Of a DNA stretch of 64,000 bases, positions 16,681-26,128 are shown one piece after another. Under the pieces are notes generated by a model that worked only from the letters and a program-made list of their open reading frames with translations, was not told where the DNA came from and did no database searches. Where the stretch lies: assembly GCA_000209465.1 (NCBI GenBank), contig GL890583.1, positions 76,610 through 140,609 on the forward strand. The letters run 5' to 3'. The position numbers and the translations under genes are program-made. This DNA is from Lachnospiraceae oral taxon 107 str. F0167. Its GTDB lineage: Bacteria > Bacillota > Clostridia > Lachnospirales > Lachnospiraceae. Positions within the stretch are counted from its first letter, which is position 1; every line of letters starts with the position of its first letter.

Positions 16681-18683
16681 ATAATATAGATTTGTTGTGG
16701 GATGATTTTAAAGAACATTTTGCATTTAAGAAAGAAGAGTATATAAAGATTGCGGACTTTTGTAATAAAAACTGCAAAGAAATGTGGGATATTGTTCTTC
16801 AAACCGCAGATGAAGTTGTTGAAAATACATTTCTTTTCAGACTTCCATGGGATATGGAAGCCACAAATGAGGCGGTAAATTTTGGGGGAAAAATAAAGTG
16901 GAATTATTGCTTTAATGAAGACGAAGAATTTATTTTTCAGTTAAACAGACACAGATATTGGATATGTCTGGGGCAGGCATTTTGGATCAATCAAAATGAT
17001 ATATATATAAAGACTTTTTTAAATCAGTTGCTTGACTGGATAAATGAAAATATAGATATTAAAAATGCTGACAGGAAAGTTTGGAGAACGCTTGAAACAG
17101 GGCTTCGTGCAGACTACTGGGTAAGGGCAATGTCATTTTTCACATCCCATCCTCTTATTACAGATGAAATAAAGGAAAAGTTTTTCTATGCATTATCCAT
17201 ACATGCAAAGCATTTGGCAACAAATCCTAAAAAGGGCTTTTCCATAAAAAGCAACTGGGGAGTAATGGAATATGCAGGTTTATATGTACTTTCTCATGTG
17301 TTAAAAAACGATGAATATAGAAAAAAAGCAATTTATTTTCTGAAAATGGCACTTTATACACAGATACATGATGACGGAATGCAATGGGAGGCATCCCCAA
17401 TGTATCATAATGAAGTATTGGATGCATATTTTGAAGTTTTAAGAGTGGCTAAGCTTTATAATGACGACGTTTTTTCAGAAGACGAAAAAGAGATTATAAA
17501 AAATATGGCTTATGCGACTTTATATCATACTTATCCAAATCACCATCAAATCTTGACCGGAGATTCGGATGATACTGATGTAAGAGATTTATTAAGTCGG
17601 GCGGCATTATTGTTTAAAGATGTAAAACTTAAATTTGCAGCTTATAAGGAACTTGATTTTGAAAGCGCATGGCTTTTTGGTCCTGAGGGGATAGATTTTT
17701 ACGAGAAATTGGAAGCTAAGGAAATCTCCGGAGGACTTATGGCTTGTCATGAAAGCGGCGAGGCAATATGGCGAAATTCCTATAATGAGGATTCAAGCTT
17801 TATATATTTTAGAAACACAAGTCTTGGGGGAGGTCACGGGCATCAAGACAAGCTTCATGTTGAAATTTGGTTTGAGGATGAGGAAATACTTAGAGACAGC
17901 GGGCGTTTTACATATAAAGATATTGATGAAAGATATAGACTTAAAGGCAGTCAGATTCACAATGTTCCCATTATAAATAACACTGAGTATGCGGAGTGTA
18001 GAGATTCATGGATTTATAAAAGCCTACCGGCTTCCATGGGCAATACTTTTGTTATAAAAGAAAACATGCTGTTATTTGAAGGATTTCACTGTGGATATAT
18101 GAACATTGGAGTGCTGCTTAGAAGGCGTGTTGTAGCACCGACATCCGATATCATTATTATAAGTGATGAAATTATCGGGAACAAAGACCATGTTTTATCA
18201 CAGCATTTTGCCTTTGGAAAAAATATAAGCTTAAAGACGGAAAGTAATGTGATAATCGGAAAAGGTGAAAGATGTGAATTTAGTGTAAAGAGCTTTGATG
18301 AAAACGGTGAAATATTACCTGATATCATAAATTCTCCGCTTTCAAGACATTATAATCAGATAGAAGAAACGAGTGCTCTTAAAATAAATACAAGGAGTTC
18401 ATATTTTTTAACTACTATAATTACCAAAAACATGGTAAATAAAAAAACAGAGATTATAAAAGAGGATGTATACAATTTTTCCTATGAAACTATGCTTGCA
18501 AAGGATGCAGCCCAAGGATATGTAATTACAAGAAATGAAGAGAAATACGGGGTTGTTCTCATTAGAAATGATGTGGGGAACCATAGTGACTTAAACGGTA
18601 TAAGAGGAGTATACGGGCTTGGACAAACCATGGTCGCTGCATTTCATAAAAATCCCGAATATATGACTGTGCTTAAATGGTAG
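16677..18683 (+). CDS. Heparinase II/III-family polysaccharide lyase
   Basis: A 668-residue protein with an N-terminal (alpha/alpha) toroid and a C-terminal heparinase II/III-like beta domain. The conserved blocks SNWGVMEYAGL (about 192-202) and DGMQWEASPMYHNEVL (with the catalytic-region Tyr/His) are visible, as is GGGHGHQDKLHVEIWF in the beta domain. The family cleaves uronic-acid glycosaminoglycans by beta-elimination, leaving a 4,5-unsaturated end for the UGL next door. No signal peptide, so it is cytosolic. ATG 16677 overlaps the sulfatase stop (ATGA) and is preferred to the upstream TTG. Substrate (heparan, chondroitin or hyaluronan) is undetermined. Confidence 0.85.
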   Translation: MNNIDLLWDDFKEHFAFKKEEYIKIADFCNKNCKEMWDIVLQTADEVVENTFLFRLPWDMEATNEAVNFGGKIKWNYCFNEDEEFIFQLNRHRYWICLGQAFWINQNDIYIKTFLNQLLDWINENIDIKNADRKVWRTLETGLRADYWVRAMSFFTSHPLITDEIKEKFFYALSIHAKHLATNPKKGFSIKSNWGVMEYAGLYVLSHVLKNDEYRKKAIYFLKMALYTQIHDDGMQWEASPMYHNEVLDAYFEVLRVAKLYNDDVFSEDEKEIIKNMAYATLYHTYPNHHQILTGDSDDTDVRDLLSRAALLFKDVKLKFAAYKELDFESAWLFGPEGIDFYEKLEAKEISGGLMACHESGEAIWRNSYNEDSSFIYFRNTSLGGGHGHQDKLHVEIWFEDEEILRDSGRFTYKDIDERYRLKGSQIHNVPIINNTEYAECRDSWIYKSLPASMGNTFVIKENMLLFEGFHCGYMNIGVLLRRRVVAPTSDIIIISDEIIGNKDHVLSQHFAFGKNISLKTESNVIIGKGERCEFSVKSFDENGEILPDIINSPLSRHYNQIEETSALKINTRSSYFLTTIITKNMVNKKTEIIKEDVYNFSYETMLAKDAAQGYVITRNEEKYGVVLIRNDVGNHSDLNGIRGVYGLGQTMVAAFHKNPEYMTVLKW

Positions 18684-18705
18684 AATTTAAAAGGAGATTT
18701 ATTAA

Positions 18706-19911
18706 GTGGATAAATGGATTGACATTAATTTATTGGAAAAATACCCGGAAGCCACGGACAGTATGATTAAAGAGGCTCTGGATATGTGTATGGAACAAGT
18801 GAAGAACAATCTACCTGAATTTGAGGAGCATTTTCCGGCGGCAAACAGTGAGGGTAATTTTTATACACCGGGTATCAATACCGATTGGACAAGCGGTTTT
18901 TGGACAGGAGAGGTATGGCTTTCCTATGAAAATGCAAAGAATGAGAAGGACAAAGAATTATTTGAAACAGCCGGGAAAAAACAGGTAGACTCTTTTTTGG
19001 ATCGTATAAATATAAGACATTATATAGATCACCATGACATGGGATTTCTTTATATACCGTCCTGTGTTGCCGCTTACAGTCTGATTTCTTATGAAAATGC
19101 AAAGGAGGCGGCAATAAAGGCGGCAGATCAGCTTTGCAGCAGGTATCGTCCCGAAGGAAAGTATATTCAGGCATGGGGAGAGATGTGGGCAAGAGATAAT
19201 GCCAGACTTATTATTGACTGTATGTTAAATGTACCGCTACTCTACTGGGCAAGTGAAGTAACAAAGGATGAGCATTATGCGAAGATAGCTAAAAACCATA
19301 TTCTGACTACAATGAAGCATATAATAAGGGATGATGATTCCACTTGGCATACAATATTTTTTGATCCTGATACCGGAGAATTTTCTCATGGTGCTACCTG
19401 CCAAGGATATAAGGATGCATCAGCATGGGCAAGAGGACAGGCATGGGGAATCTATGGAACCGCTATCGCATATAAAAACACCGGAGATAAGGAGTATATA
19501 AAATATTTTGAAAGAGTATCAAAGTATTTCTTAAAACATCTGCCTACAGATCTTTGCCCTTATTGGGATTTAAGTTTTGGAGACGGAGATGAAAATGAGC
19601 AGCCAAGAGACTCTTCATCAGCTGCAATCGCAATATGCGGATTCTTGGAAATGAGTAAATATTTGGATGAAGAAAGCAGGGCATACTATACTTCAGTAGC
19701 AAAGAAAATCATGTATTCTCTTATAAAGAATTATCAGGTTAAAGATAGAAGTATATCAAACGGTCAGCTTTTACATGGAACTTATGCCAAGAAGACACCT
19801 TATAATACCTGTAAAAACAGTGGTGTTGATGAATGTGTTATTTGGGGAGATTATTTCTTTATGGAGGCTCTTACAAGGCTTGCAAGGGATGATTGGAAAA
19901 TGTATTGGTAA
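18706..19911 (+). CDS. Unsaturated glucuronyl hydrolase (GH88)
   Basis: Hydrolyses the unsaturated uronate from lyase-made disaccharides. It has the toroidal GH88 fold with two aspartates in the expected contexts, D111 in HDMGF and D171 in RLIIDCML, plus the substrate-region WARGQAWGIYG. 401 residues, no signal peptide. GTG 18706 is the start, with AAAGGAG upstream. It completes the sulfatase-lyase-UGL trio, and its monosaccharide product would feed the uronate pathway. kdu/kdg genes are not in the window. Confidence 0.93.
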   Translation: MDKWIDINLLEKYPEATDSMIKEALDMCMEQVKNNLPEFEEHFPAANSEGNFYTPGINTDWTSGFWTGEVWLSYENAKNEKDKELFETAGKKQVDSFLDRINIRHYIDHHDMGFLYIPSCVAAYSLISYENAKEAAIKAADQLCSRYRPEGKYIQAWGEMWARDNARLIIDCMLNVPLLYWASEVTKDEHYAKIAKNHILTTMKHIIRDDDSTWHTIFFDPDTGEFSHGATCQGYKDASAWARGQAWGIYGTAIAYKNTGDKEYIKYFERVSKYFLKHLPTDLCPYWDLSFGDGDENEQPRDSSSAAIAICGFLEMSKYLDEESRAYYTSVAKKIMYSLIKNYQVKDRSISNGQLLHGTYAKKTPYNTCKNSGVDECVIWGDYFFMEALTRLARDDWKMYW

Positions 19912-19972
19912 GTAAAATAACCTTACGCAGTAATATAAAGAGAAAAGAATTTGTACTTTAACGGGAGCAGAT

Positions 19973-20761
19973 ATGATTAAACTTAAAATAGTAGGTAGGG
20001 GAGAGATAGAAAGAGCCTGCGGCTTTGAGGGAGATAATAGAGCGGAGCTTGTATATTGTAGTGAATACATAGATGGTGACAGAATAGTACTTGATACGGA
20101 TAAAGCCGGAAGATACTGTGTGGTGCGTTTTGAGGACAGTATGAGAGAGGCATTTATATATATCCCCGGCAGAAGTATGGAATTTTTTATACCTCCTGCA
20201 AATAACCGACCGAATTATTCACCAAAAAGCTTTACAGGAATGATACATTATATTGGAGCAAGATATGCCACGGCTGAGGAAATAAAAAAGATAAAAAACC
20301 TTGCATTAAATGTTTATGATCAGCATGAAAATAATACTTTTTATCCTCATGCATCCGCTAATGTAGAAACCAGAGGTGAGGCGGTATTTGCGGCAAGAAA
20401 TGCTGTAGACGGAATGTATGCAAACTCATCTCATGGAAAATATCCTTATCAGAGCTGGGGTATTAACAGAGATCCGGCGGCGGCTCTTACTATTGATTTT
20501 GGAAGAGAGGTTCTTATAAATGAAATAAGACTTACTCTAAGAGCGGATTATCCACATGATAATTATTGGGTAAGTGCAGACATTAATTTTGATGACGGCA
20601 GCAGTGAAACTTTAAAACTTGAAAAATCCGAAAAGCCCCAGTGCTTTAAAATAAAGGAAAGAAAAATAAAAAGCCTTGTGCTTGAAAAGCTTATAAAGGC
20701 AGAGGGAGAATCCCCATTCCCTGCACTTACACAGATTGAAGTATGGGGAGTTGAGGCTTGA
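19973..20761 (+). CDS. Cytoplasmic discoidin-like carbohydrate-associated protein
   Basis: A 262-residue protein with no signal peptide. The N-terminal about 110 residues are a beta-rich unit of unknown type. The C-terminal part (about 120-262) reads as a galactose-binding/F5-8C-like jelly roll (ARNAVDGMYANSSHGKYPYQ, SWGINRDPAAALTIDFG, INEIRLTLRADYPHDNYW). It is the last gene before a strong terminator, so it belongs to the glycosaminoglycan operon. Its role is unknown, perhaps binding or processing of intracellular oligosaccharides. Confidence 0.65.
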   Translation: MIKLKIVGRGEIERACGFEGDNRAELVYCSEYIDGDRIVLDTDKAGRYCVVRFEDSMREAFIYIPGRSMEFFIPPANNRPNYSPKSFTGMIHYIGARYATAEEIKKIKNLALNVYDQHENNTFYPHASANVETRGEAVFAARNAVDGMYANSSHGKYPYQSWGINRDPAAALTIDFGREVLINEIRLTLRADYPHDNYWVSADINFDDGSSETLKLEKSEKPQCFKIKERKIKSLVLEKLIKAEGESPFPALTQIEVWGVEA

Positions 20762-20795
20762 ATTGTTGTAAATTAATATATTTTTGCAAAATATT

Positions 20796-20824
20796 AGAGT
20801 GGGTTAATTTAACCCGCTCTTTTT
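20796..20824 (+). terminator. Intrinsic terminator of the glycosaminoglycan operon
   Basis: AGAGTGGGTTAA / TTAACCCGCTCT stem with a T run, 35 bp after the last gene. The following 213 bp up to the next gene contain an 11-bp palindrome ACTTAGTAAGT near 20861 and no credible gene. Confidence 0.85.
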
Positions 20825-21037
20825 AGTAAACAATATTAAAATTTAATTACACTCGGTTACTTAGTAAGTGAATAAATAGTTGCAATACAAATCAGGATTG
20901 TTTTTTTATGTTTTACAATTATAATTATATTTTAAGAGAACAAAAACAAGTACGATATTTATTGATACCGGCATCAGAAATGATAGCGTATATGGAAATA
21001 TAAAGGTTTATATATTATATTTTTAAGTGGAGGTAAA

Positions 21038-21643
21038 ATGAATATAAGAGATTTCAAGTGGACAAGGGAACCTAAAGATTACAAAATAACAGATGAGAGA
21101 ATCGAGGTTATAACACAACCGGGTACTGATTTATGGCAAAAAACCTACTATCATTTCAGAAATGACAATGCGCCTGTACTGCAGATGGAAACAGAGGAAA
21201 AGTTTTTTTCATTTATTGTGAAGACTGATTTTACACAAAGCCACCACAGATTTGATCAGTGTGGTGTAGTTATGTATCTTGACAGTGAAAACTGGTTGAA
21301 GGGTTCTGTAGAATTTGAAAATGACAGTTTTCAACACCTTGGAAGTGTTGTTACAAACAATGGATATTCAGATTGGGCAACTACAGAAATAAGCGCCAAT
21401 ATCAAATCAATGTGGTATCGCCTCAGCAGACGAGAGGATGATTATTGTATTGAATGTTCTGAGGATGGTATACGATTTAAGCAAATGAGAATCTGTCATA
21501 TGCAGGAGGGTGCAGGTAAGATAAAGTTTGGAGTTTATGCCTGTAGTCCGGAAGATTCATCATTCAAAGCAGTGTTTACAGATATGAAATTAACAGACTG
21601 TCAGTGGAAAGCACATGACGGTCAAAAGCCGGATAAAGTGTAA
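21038..21643 (+). CDS. DUF1349 family protein
   Basis: A 201-residue concanavalin-like jelly-roll protein of the DUF1349 (YesU-like) family. The recognisable blocks are HRFDQCGVVMYLDSENWLKG, a central GSVVTNNGYSDWAT and IKFGVYACSPEDSSFKAVF. Proteins of this family often accompany carbohydrate-use genes, but no enzymatic activity is established from the sequence. AGTGGAGG precedes ATG 21038. It lies 11 bp before the DUF2974 gene. Confidence 0.8.
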   Translation: MNIRDFKWTREPKDYKITDERIEVITQPGTDLWQKTYYHFRNDNAPVLQMETEEKFFSFIVKTDFTQSHHRFDQCGVVMYLDSENWLKGSVEFENDSFQHLGSVVTNNGYSDWATTEISANIKSMWYRLSRREDDYCIECSEDGIRFKQMRICHMQEGAGKIKFGVYACSPEDSSFKAVFTDMKLTDCQWKAHDGQKPDKV

Positions 21644-21654
21644 AAGGATAAAAA

Positions 21655-22764
21655 ATGGAACTACTCGACTATTTAAAATGGAGAAATGATGTAAGCTTAT
21701 CGGTAGCATCATTTAATGATATAGATAATGTTATACTGTCATATATATCGTATATGAATTTTAGTGAATTATTCCCTGAAAATAATAATACTTCCGGTAT
21801 CGAGGAGATACTGGAAGTGTTTTGTGAGAAACATTCTTTGGATGAAATAAGAGAGAACGGACAATTTACAGCAAGAGCCCCTCTTTTACTGGAACAGATG
21901 GTAAAAGGTGAGCGTTTCAAAGGAACAAGAATCGGACATTATAAGGATATTTTTGATGAAGAAGAAATCAAACAATTTTCGGCTGTTACATTTTTTCTTC
22001 CTGACGGAACAAATTACATAGCTTTTCGTGGAACTGACAGTACTATAACGGGTTGGAAAGAAGACTTTCTTATGAGTTGTATGTCGGATACGGAAGGGGC
22101 AAAGGAAGCGGCAGATTACTTAAATGATGTATCCAGTAGTATTAAGGGTGAGCTTATACTTGGAGGACATTCAAAAGGCGGTAATTTTGCAATATATGCA
22201 ACAGCCTTTTGTAATGATAAAGTAAAGAAGCGTATTACCAAAGTATATAATAATGACGGTCCCGGATTTAGGGATGAAATTATAGATACTGAAGAATATA
22301 AGCAGATTACCCATAAAATATGTAGTATAGTTCCACAAACATCTATAATAGGTCAATTGCTTTCAAATGATGGTGAGCAAAAGGTAATAAAAAGCAGTGC
22401 AAACAGTATATTCCAGCATGATGCTATGACATGGGAGGTAACTAGAGACGGGTTTGTAGAGTCGGAGCTGGATGGATTAAGCAATTTTGTAAGGATAGCA
22501 TTGGGATCGTGGCTTGAAAAAACCGATGATGAAACAAGGGAGTCTCTTGTTTCGACGGTTTTTTCATTGATTGAAGAGACAGAAGCAAAAACATTTAAAG
22601 AATTTGGAGGGAACTTATTTAAGAATACCGGAATAATCATAAAGAGCCTGGCAAAACTTCCAAAAGAAAAGAGGGATGAGTTGATGAGTGCGTTTAGCAG
22701 TGCATTGCAGGTAGGAGGGGAAACGGTTATGAATAATATCCCTATAATTTCGAGTAAAGAATAA
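21655..22764 (+). CDS. DUF2974 (Mbeg1-like) alpha/beta-hydrolase protein
   Basis: Lipase-like fold. The nucleophile elbow is GGHSKGGN with Ser173, and the upstream oxyanion-region motif is IAFRGTDSTITGWKEDF. A central NNDGPGF block is also typical of Mbeg1-like proteins. The length of 369 residues fits the family. No signal peptide. It probably hydrolyses a lipid or ester, substrate unknown. It is co-transcribed with the DUF1349 gene. Confidence 0.85.
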   Translation: MELLDYLKWRNDVSLSVASFNDIDNVILSYISYMNFSELFPENNNTSGIEEILEVFCEKHSLDEIRENGQFTARAPLLLEQMVKGERFKGTRIGHYKDIFDEEEIKQFSAVTFFLPDGTNYIAFRGTDSTITGWKEDFLMSCMSDTEGAKEAADYLNDVSSSIKGELILGGHSKGGNFAIYATAFCNDKVKKRITKVYNNDGPGFRDEIIDTEEYKQITHKICSIVPQTSIIGQLLSNDGEQKVIKSSANSIFQHDAMTWEVTRDGFVESELDGLSNFVRIALGSWLEKTDDETRESLVSTVFSLIEETEAKTFKEFGGNLFKNTGIIIKSLAKLPKEKRDELMSAFSSALQVGGETVMNNIPIISSKE

Positions 22765-22879
22765 AAGATATTTTTAAAACTGATAAAACTTAGAATAAAT
22801 AACTATGTAATAGTTTATAAAATTAAGTTTTATTATGCAATAAGTATAATACATATGTTATATCTTTAGTTTATGAGTA

Positions 22880-22929
22880 TTTACTTTAAACTTCTAAGAT
22901 GATATAATTTTAATTACCAAAATGGTAAT
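22880..22929 (+). promoter_or_regulatory. Promoter and palindromic operator of higBA
   Basis: -35 TTTACT (22880-22885), a 17-bp spacer, -10 TATAAT (22903-22908). Immediately downstream is a perfect palindrome, ATTACCA-AAA-TGGTAAT (22913-22929), positioned for repression by HigA. The AAGGAG ribosome site follows at about 22937. Confidence 0.75.
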
Positions 22930-22945
22930 CAAATAAAAGGAGACG

Positions 22946-23188
22946 GTGATCAATTTTGGGAATGCAGAGTCTTTGATGGATATTGCTAATTATATCCCAT
23001 TTCATTTTGAACATTTAAGAGGTGATAGAAAAGATGAATGGAGTATACGATTAGGCAAAACCGGATATAGGGTTACAATGATTCCTTGTGATAATGATGG
23101 TAGTGAGATTATAAAAGGAGATATACTTGCTCAGTGTAAAATGATCAAGATTGTTAAGGTAACGGAGGTGTCAAACCATTATGAGTAA
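22946..23188 (+). pseudogene. higB: HigB/RelE-like toxin lacking its N-terminus
   Basis: The 80-residue frame from GTG 22946 covers only the C-terminal two thirds of a HigB-type toxin: HFEHLRGDRKDEWSIRL, GYRVTMIPCDNDG and the family-typical end IKIVKVTEVSNHYE. Full-length homologues of this subgroup are about 110-120 residues. The first about 35 residues, which contain the first helices of the RelE fold, are absent, and the promoter and ribosome site are joined directly to the middle of the gene. It overlaps higA by 8 bp. The product might still fold in part, but mRNA-interferase activity is doubtful. Confidence 0.65.
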
Positions 23189-24287
23189 TATAAATGAATA
23201 TAAAGATATAGTGGCATTTCACCCTGGATATTATATCGCTGATATTATAAAAGATATGGAAATAAGTCAGGCTGAATTTGCCACAAGAATGGGAACAAGC
23301 ACAAAGACTTTAAGTCAGTTGATAAATGGAAAATCTAATATTTCTAACGACTTGGCAAAAAAACTTTCTGTTATGTTAGGAACAAGTATAGAAGTCTGGC
23401 TAAATTTACAGAATACATATGATCAGAAGTTGATTGAAATACAGATGGCTAAGGATATTGACTCACAGGCGGAATTGGTAAAAGAAATAGATTATAAATA
23501 CTTTGTAGATGTTGTTGGTTTGGAAATGGCAAAAAGTATTAATGATAAAGTTAATAATCTTTGTAAATTTTTTATGGTTTCAAATTTAAGAATTATGTTG
23601 CAACAGGATTTCTTAGTGAATTTTAGGACAAGTGTATCTTACATTAGTGAGAAGAATATTATTAATTACAGGGCTTGGATTCAAACAGCTATGAATATTT
23701 CAAAAAATATAGATACTAAGCCTTATAATGCGGCAATGCTAAAAGAGTATTTACCGGAGCTAAGAAGTATGACAGTTAAAAAACCTGAGGATTTTTTACC
23801 AAGAATGCACGAAATTTTTGCGGATTGCGGTATTGCATTTGTTCTACTGCCACATTTGAAGAATTCAGGTGTAAATGGTGCTGTAAAATGGGTGACTGAA
23901 GACAGAGTAGTGCTTGCAATGAATAATAGAGGATTGGATGTAGATAAGTTTTGGTTTTCTTTATTCCATGAAATCAAGCATGTTCTTCAACAAAAAATTA
24001 AAACAGTATTTATAAGCAGTACAGTTGAAGAAATGAAAGATTATAATAACAATCTTGAAGTAGAAGCGGACAGGTTTGCAATGGATTATCTTATTCCACC
24101 CGAAGAGTATAAAAAACTGGAACCGACAAGATATACTTCGGATAATGAGATTAAAGAGTTTGCTAAAAAGATAGGAATACATCCCGGTATTGTAGCCGGG
24201 AGGTTACAGCATGAAGGAATTATTGCACAGAACAGATGTTCAAAATTAAAAGAAAAATATGTGATTAAAATAAAACATATCGAATAA
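23181..24287 (+). CDS. higA: HigA-type antitoxin fused to an ImmA/IrrE metallopeptidase-like domain
   Basis: N-terminal XRE/HigA helix-turn-helix (about residues 12-78, HPGYYIADIIKDMEISQAEF) followed by a long linker and a C-terminal ImmA/IrrE domain with zinc motif HEIKH (263-267) and a downstream VEADRFAMDYLIPP. 368 residues, intact. It should repress the palindrome at 22913-22929 and bind the toxin. The peptidase-like part may sense or cleave a partner. The close downstream metY gene (31 bp) could be read from the same promoter. Confidence 0.85.
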   Translation: MSNINEYKDIVAFHPGYYIADIIKDMEISQAEFATRMGTSTKTLSQLINGKSNISNDLAKKLSVMLGTSIEVWLNLQNTYDQKLIEIQMAKDIDSQAELVKEIDYKYFVDVVGLEMAKSINDKVNNLCKFFMVSNLRIMLQQDFLVNFRTSVSYISEKNIINYRAWIQTAMNISKNIDTKPYNAAMLKEYLPELRSMTVKKPEDFLPRMHEIFADCGIAFVLLPHLKNSGVNGAVKWVTEDRVVLAMNNRGLDVDKFWFSLFHEIKHVLQQKIKTVFISSTVEEMKDYNNNLEVEADRFAMDYLIPPEEYKKLEPTRYTSDNEIKEFAKKIGIHPGIVAGRLQHEGIIAQNRCSKLKEKYVIKIKHIE

Positions 24288-24318
24288 AATATAAGTATAT
24301 ATAAAGGAGAATATATTA

Positions 24319-25596
24319 ATGTCAAACTATAATATCAATACCATCTGTGTACAGGGTGGTTATGAACCGAAAAAAGGAGAGTCAAGAGTAGTTCCGATAG
24401 TACAGTCTACAACCTTTAAGTATGAGACTTCACAGCAGATGGGGGATTTATTTGACTTAAAGGAGGCAGGGTATTTTTATACAAGGCTTGCAAACCCTAC
24501 CAATGATGCTGTGGCAAGAAAGATTTGCCAACTTGAGGGAGGTGTGGCTGCTATATTGATATCATCAGGACAGGCTGCAAATTTCTATGCAATATTAAAT
24601 ATTGCATGTGCAGGTGATCATATAATTGCTTCTTCTGCTATTTATGGTGGAACATACAATTTATTGGCTAATACTATGAAGAATATGGGGATAGAAGCCA
24701 CTTTTGTTGATCCGGATATTTCAGCCGAGGAGTTGGAGTCCAAATTTAAGCCAAATACAAAGCTTATATTTGGTGAGACTATAGCAAATCCTTCACTTAA
24801 GATTCTAGATATAGAAAAGTTTGCACAGGCGGCACATAAGAATGGTGTACCTTTAATAGTTGATAATACTTTCCCTACACCGATTTTTTGTAGACCGTTT
24901 GAATGGGGAGTAGATATAGTTACACACTCAACCACAAAGTATATGAACGGTTCAGCAAATGCGGTAGGAGGAGTAGTTGTGGACTCAGGTAATTTTGACT
25001 GGGAAAAATACAGTGAAAAGTTCCCGGGACTTACAACTCCTGATGCAACATATCATGGAATAGTCTATACAAAGAGCTTTGGTAAAGGTGCATACATTAC
25101 AAAGATGACAACTAATCTGATGCGTGACCTTGGAGCTATACCTTCTCCACAGAATTCATTCTACCTTGGAGTTGGACTTGAAACATTGCATTTAAGAATG
25201 GAAAGACATTATGAAAATGCTCTGGCTCTTGCTAAGCATTTACAAAATCACCCGAAGGTATCTTGGGTTTCTTTCCCGGGACTTGAAAATGACAGTCAGT
25301 ATGCCTTAGCACAAAAGTATCTTCCAAACGGAACCTGTGGAGTTATATCATTCGGCGTTGTGGGTGGAAGAAAGGCGGCAGTTAATTTTATGGATTCCTT
25401 AAAATTGGCTGCAATTGTTACACATGTGGCTGATGCAAGAACCTGTGTACTTCATCCGGCATCCACTACTCACCGTCAGATGAATGATAATGAGCTTGCA
25501 GCTGCCGGAGTATCACCTGATCTTATCAGAATATCTGTAGGTATTGAGGATATAAGAGATATTATAGCTGATGTGGATCAGGCACTGGGGAAGTAA
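24319..25596 (+). CDS. metY: O-acetylhomoserine sulfhydrylase
   Basis: PLP enzyme of the Cys/Met metabolism family, making homocysteine from O-acetylhomoserine and sulfide. Visible blocks are YTRLANPTNDAVARK (residues about 53-67), SSGQAANFYAI, the PLP lysine in THSTTKYMNGSANA, and the C-terminal LIRISVGIEDIRDI. 425 residues is the family length. AAAGGAG precedes ATG 24319. Fragments of a second copy are fossilised at 30687-30790, so this block was once duplicated. Confidence 0.93.
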   Translation: MSNYNINTICVQGGYEPKKGESRVVPIVQSTTFKYETSQQMGDLFDLKEAGYFYTRLANPTNDAVARKICQLEGGVAAILISSGQAANFYAILNIACAGDHIIASSAIYGGTYNLLANTMKNMGIEATFVDPDISAEELESKFKPNTKLIFGETIANPSLKILDIEKFAQAAHKNGVPLIVDNTFPTPIFCRPFEWGVDIVTHSTTKYMNGSANAVGGVVVDSGNFDWEKYSEKFPGLTTPDATYHGIVYTKSFGKGAYITKMTTNLMRDLGAIPSPQNSFYLGVGLETLHLRMERHYENALALAKHLQNHPKVSWVSFPGLENDSQYALAQKYLPNGTCGVISFGVVGGRKAAVNFMDSLKLAAIVTHVADARTCVLHPASTTHRQMNDNELAAAGVSPDLIRISVGIEDIRDIIADVDQALGK

Positions 25597-25630
25597 AATA
25601 TCGGTAAGCGTTAATAGAAAGGATAGGTAT

Positions 25631-25921
25631 ATGACTATTTACATAGATGAATCGGGATCCATTAATAATCATATGCCGAATAATAAATATTTTATTATAG
25701 CCTTGGTAAATGTTACAAACAGAGCGTCTCTAAAGAAGTCATATAAACGTTTTGTTTCTTCTAATTTTAATAGATTGCTGGAACTTGATGGTGATAAAGT
25801 AAGTCCCAAAACAGGTAAGCTCATCAAAGAAGGTTCAAAAATGTTTCGTAAAGGAATATTTCAAGAACTTAAGGGCTCGCAATTTGATAAGGAAATGAAA
25901 CAAAAATTTGTGGTATATTGA
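25631..25921 (+). pseudogene. DUF3800 protein fragment
   Basis: The start MTIYIDESGSINNHMPNNKY is the DUF3800 hallmark (acidic D-E-S near the N-terminus, RNase H-like fold). It continues with FVSSNFNRLLELDG and LKGSQFDKEMKQKF and then stops. Family members are normally about 200 or more residues, so the C-terminal half with the remaining acidic residues is missing. ATG 25631 (after GGATAGG) is the natural start. DUF3800 proteins often occur near mobile or defence genes. Confidence 0.65.
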
Positions 25922-25959
25922 CATGTTTGATAGTTTATGTTAACATTATGTTATCAACA

Positions 25960-26068
25960 GTAAGTCCTATATGGGTGCCGTTTTCGAGGTAAGCGTCATG
26001 TGTTGGCGTCACCGGTAGGCAATTGATTATTTATAAGAGTTTAGACCGGTCGTAAGATTGGTCTTTTT
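25960..26068 (+). promoter_or_regulatory. GC-richer structured leader ending in a terminator, upstream of the M32 peptidase
   Basis: A stretch clearly richer in G/C than its surroundings contains short potential helices (for example GGTGCC with GGCA further on). It ends in a good hairpin, AGACCGGTC (26043-26051) / GATTGGTCT (26056-26064), plus five T. Sixty bases later the peptidase gene begins. It could be an attenuator or small RNA, or simply the terminator of the truncated gene before it. No known riboswitch class was recognised. Confidence 0.4.
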
Positions 26069-26128
26069 CTTTTATCAGATGATTTTTAAAATAATAATTT
26101 TACTTAAGCATAAAAAGAAAGGAAAAAT

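Noticed and set aside
20908-21003. 31-codon open frame upstream of the DUF1349 gene
   Set aside because: No ribosome site, only a T run before the ATG, and no recognisable product.
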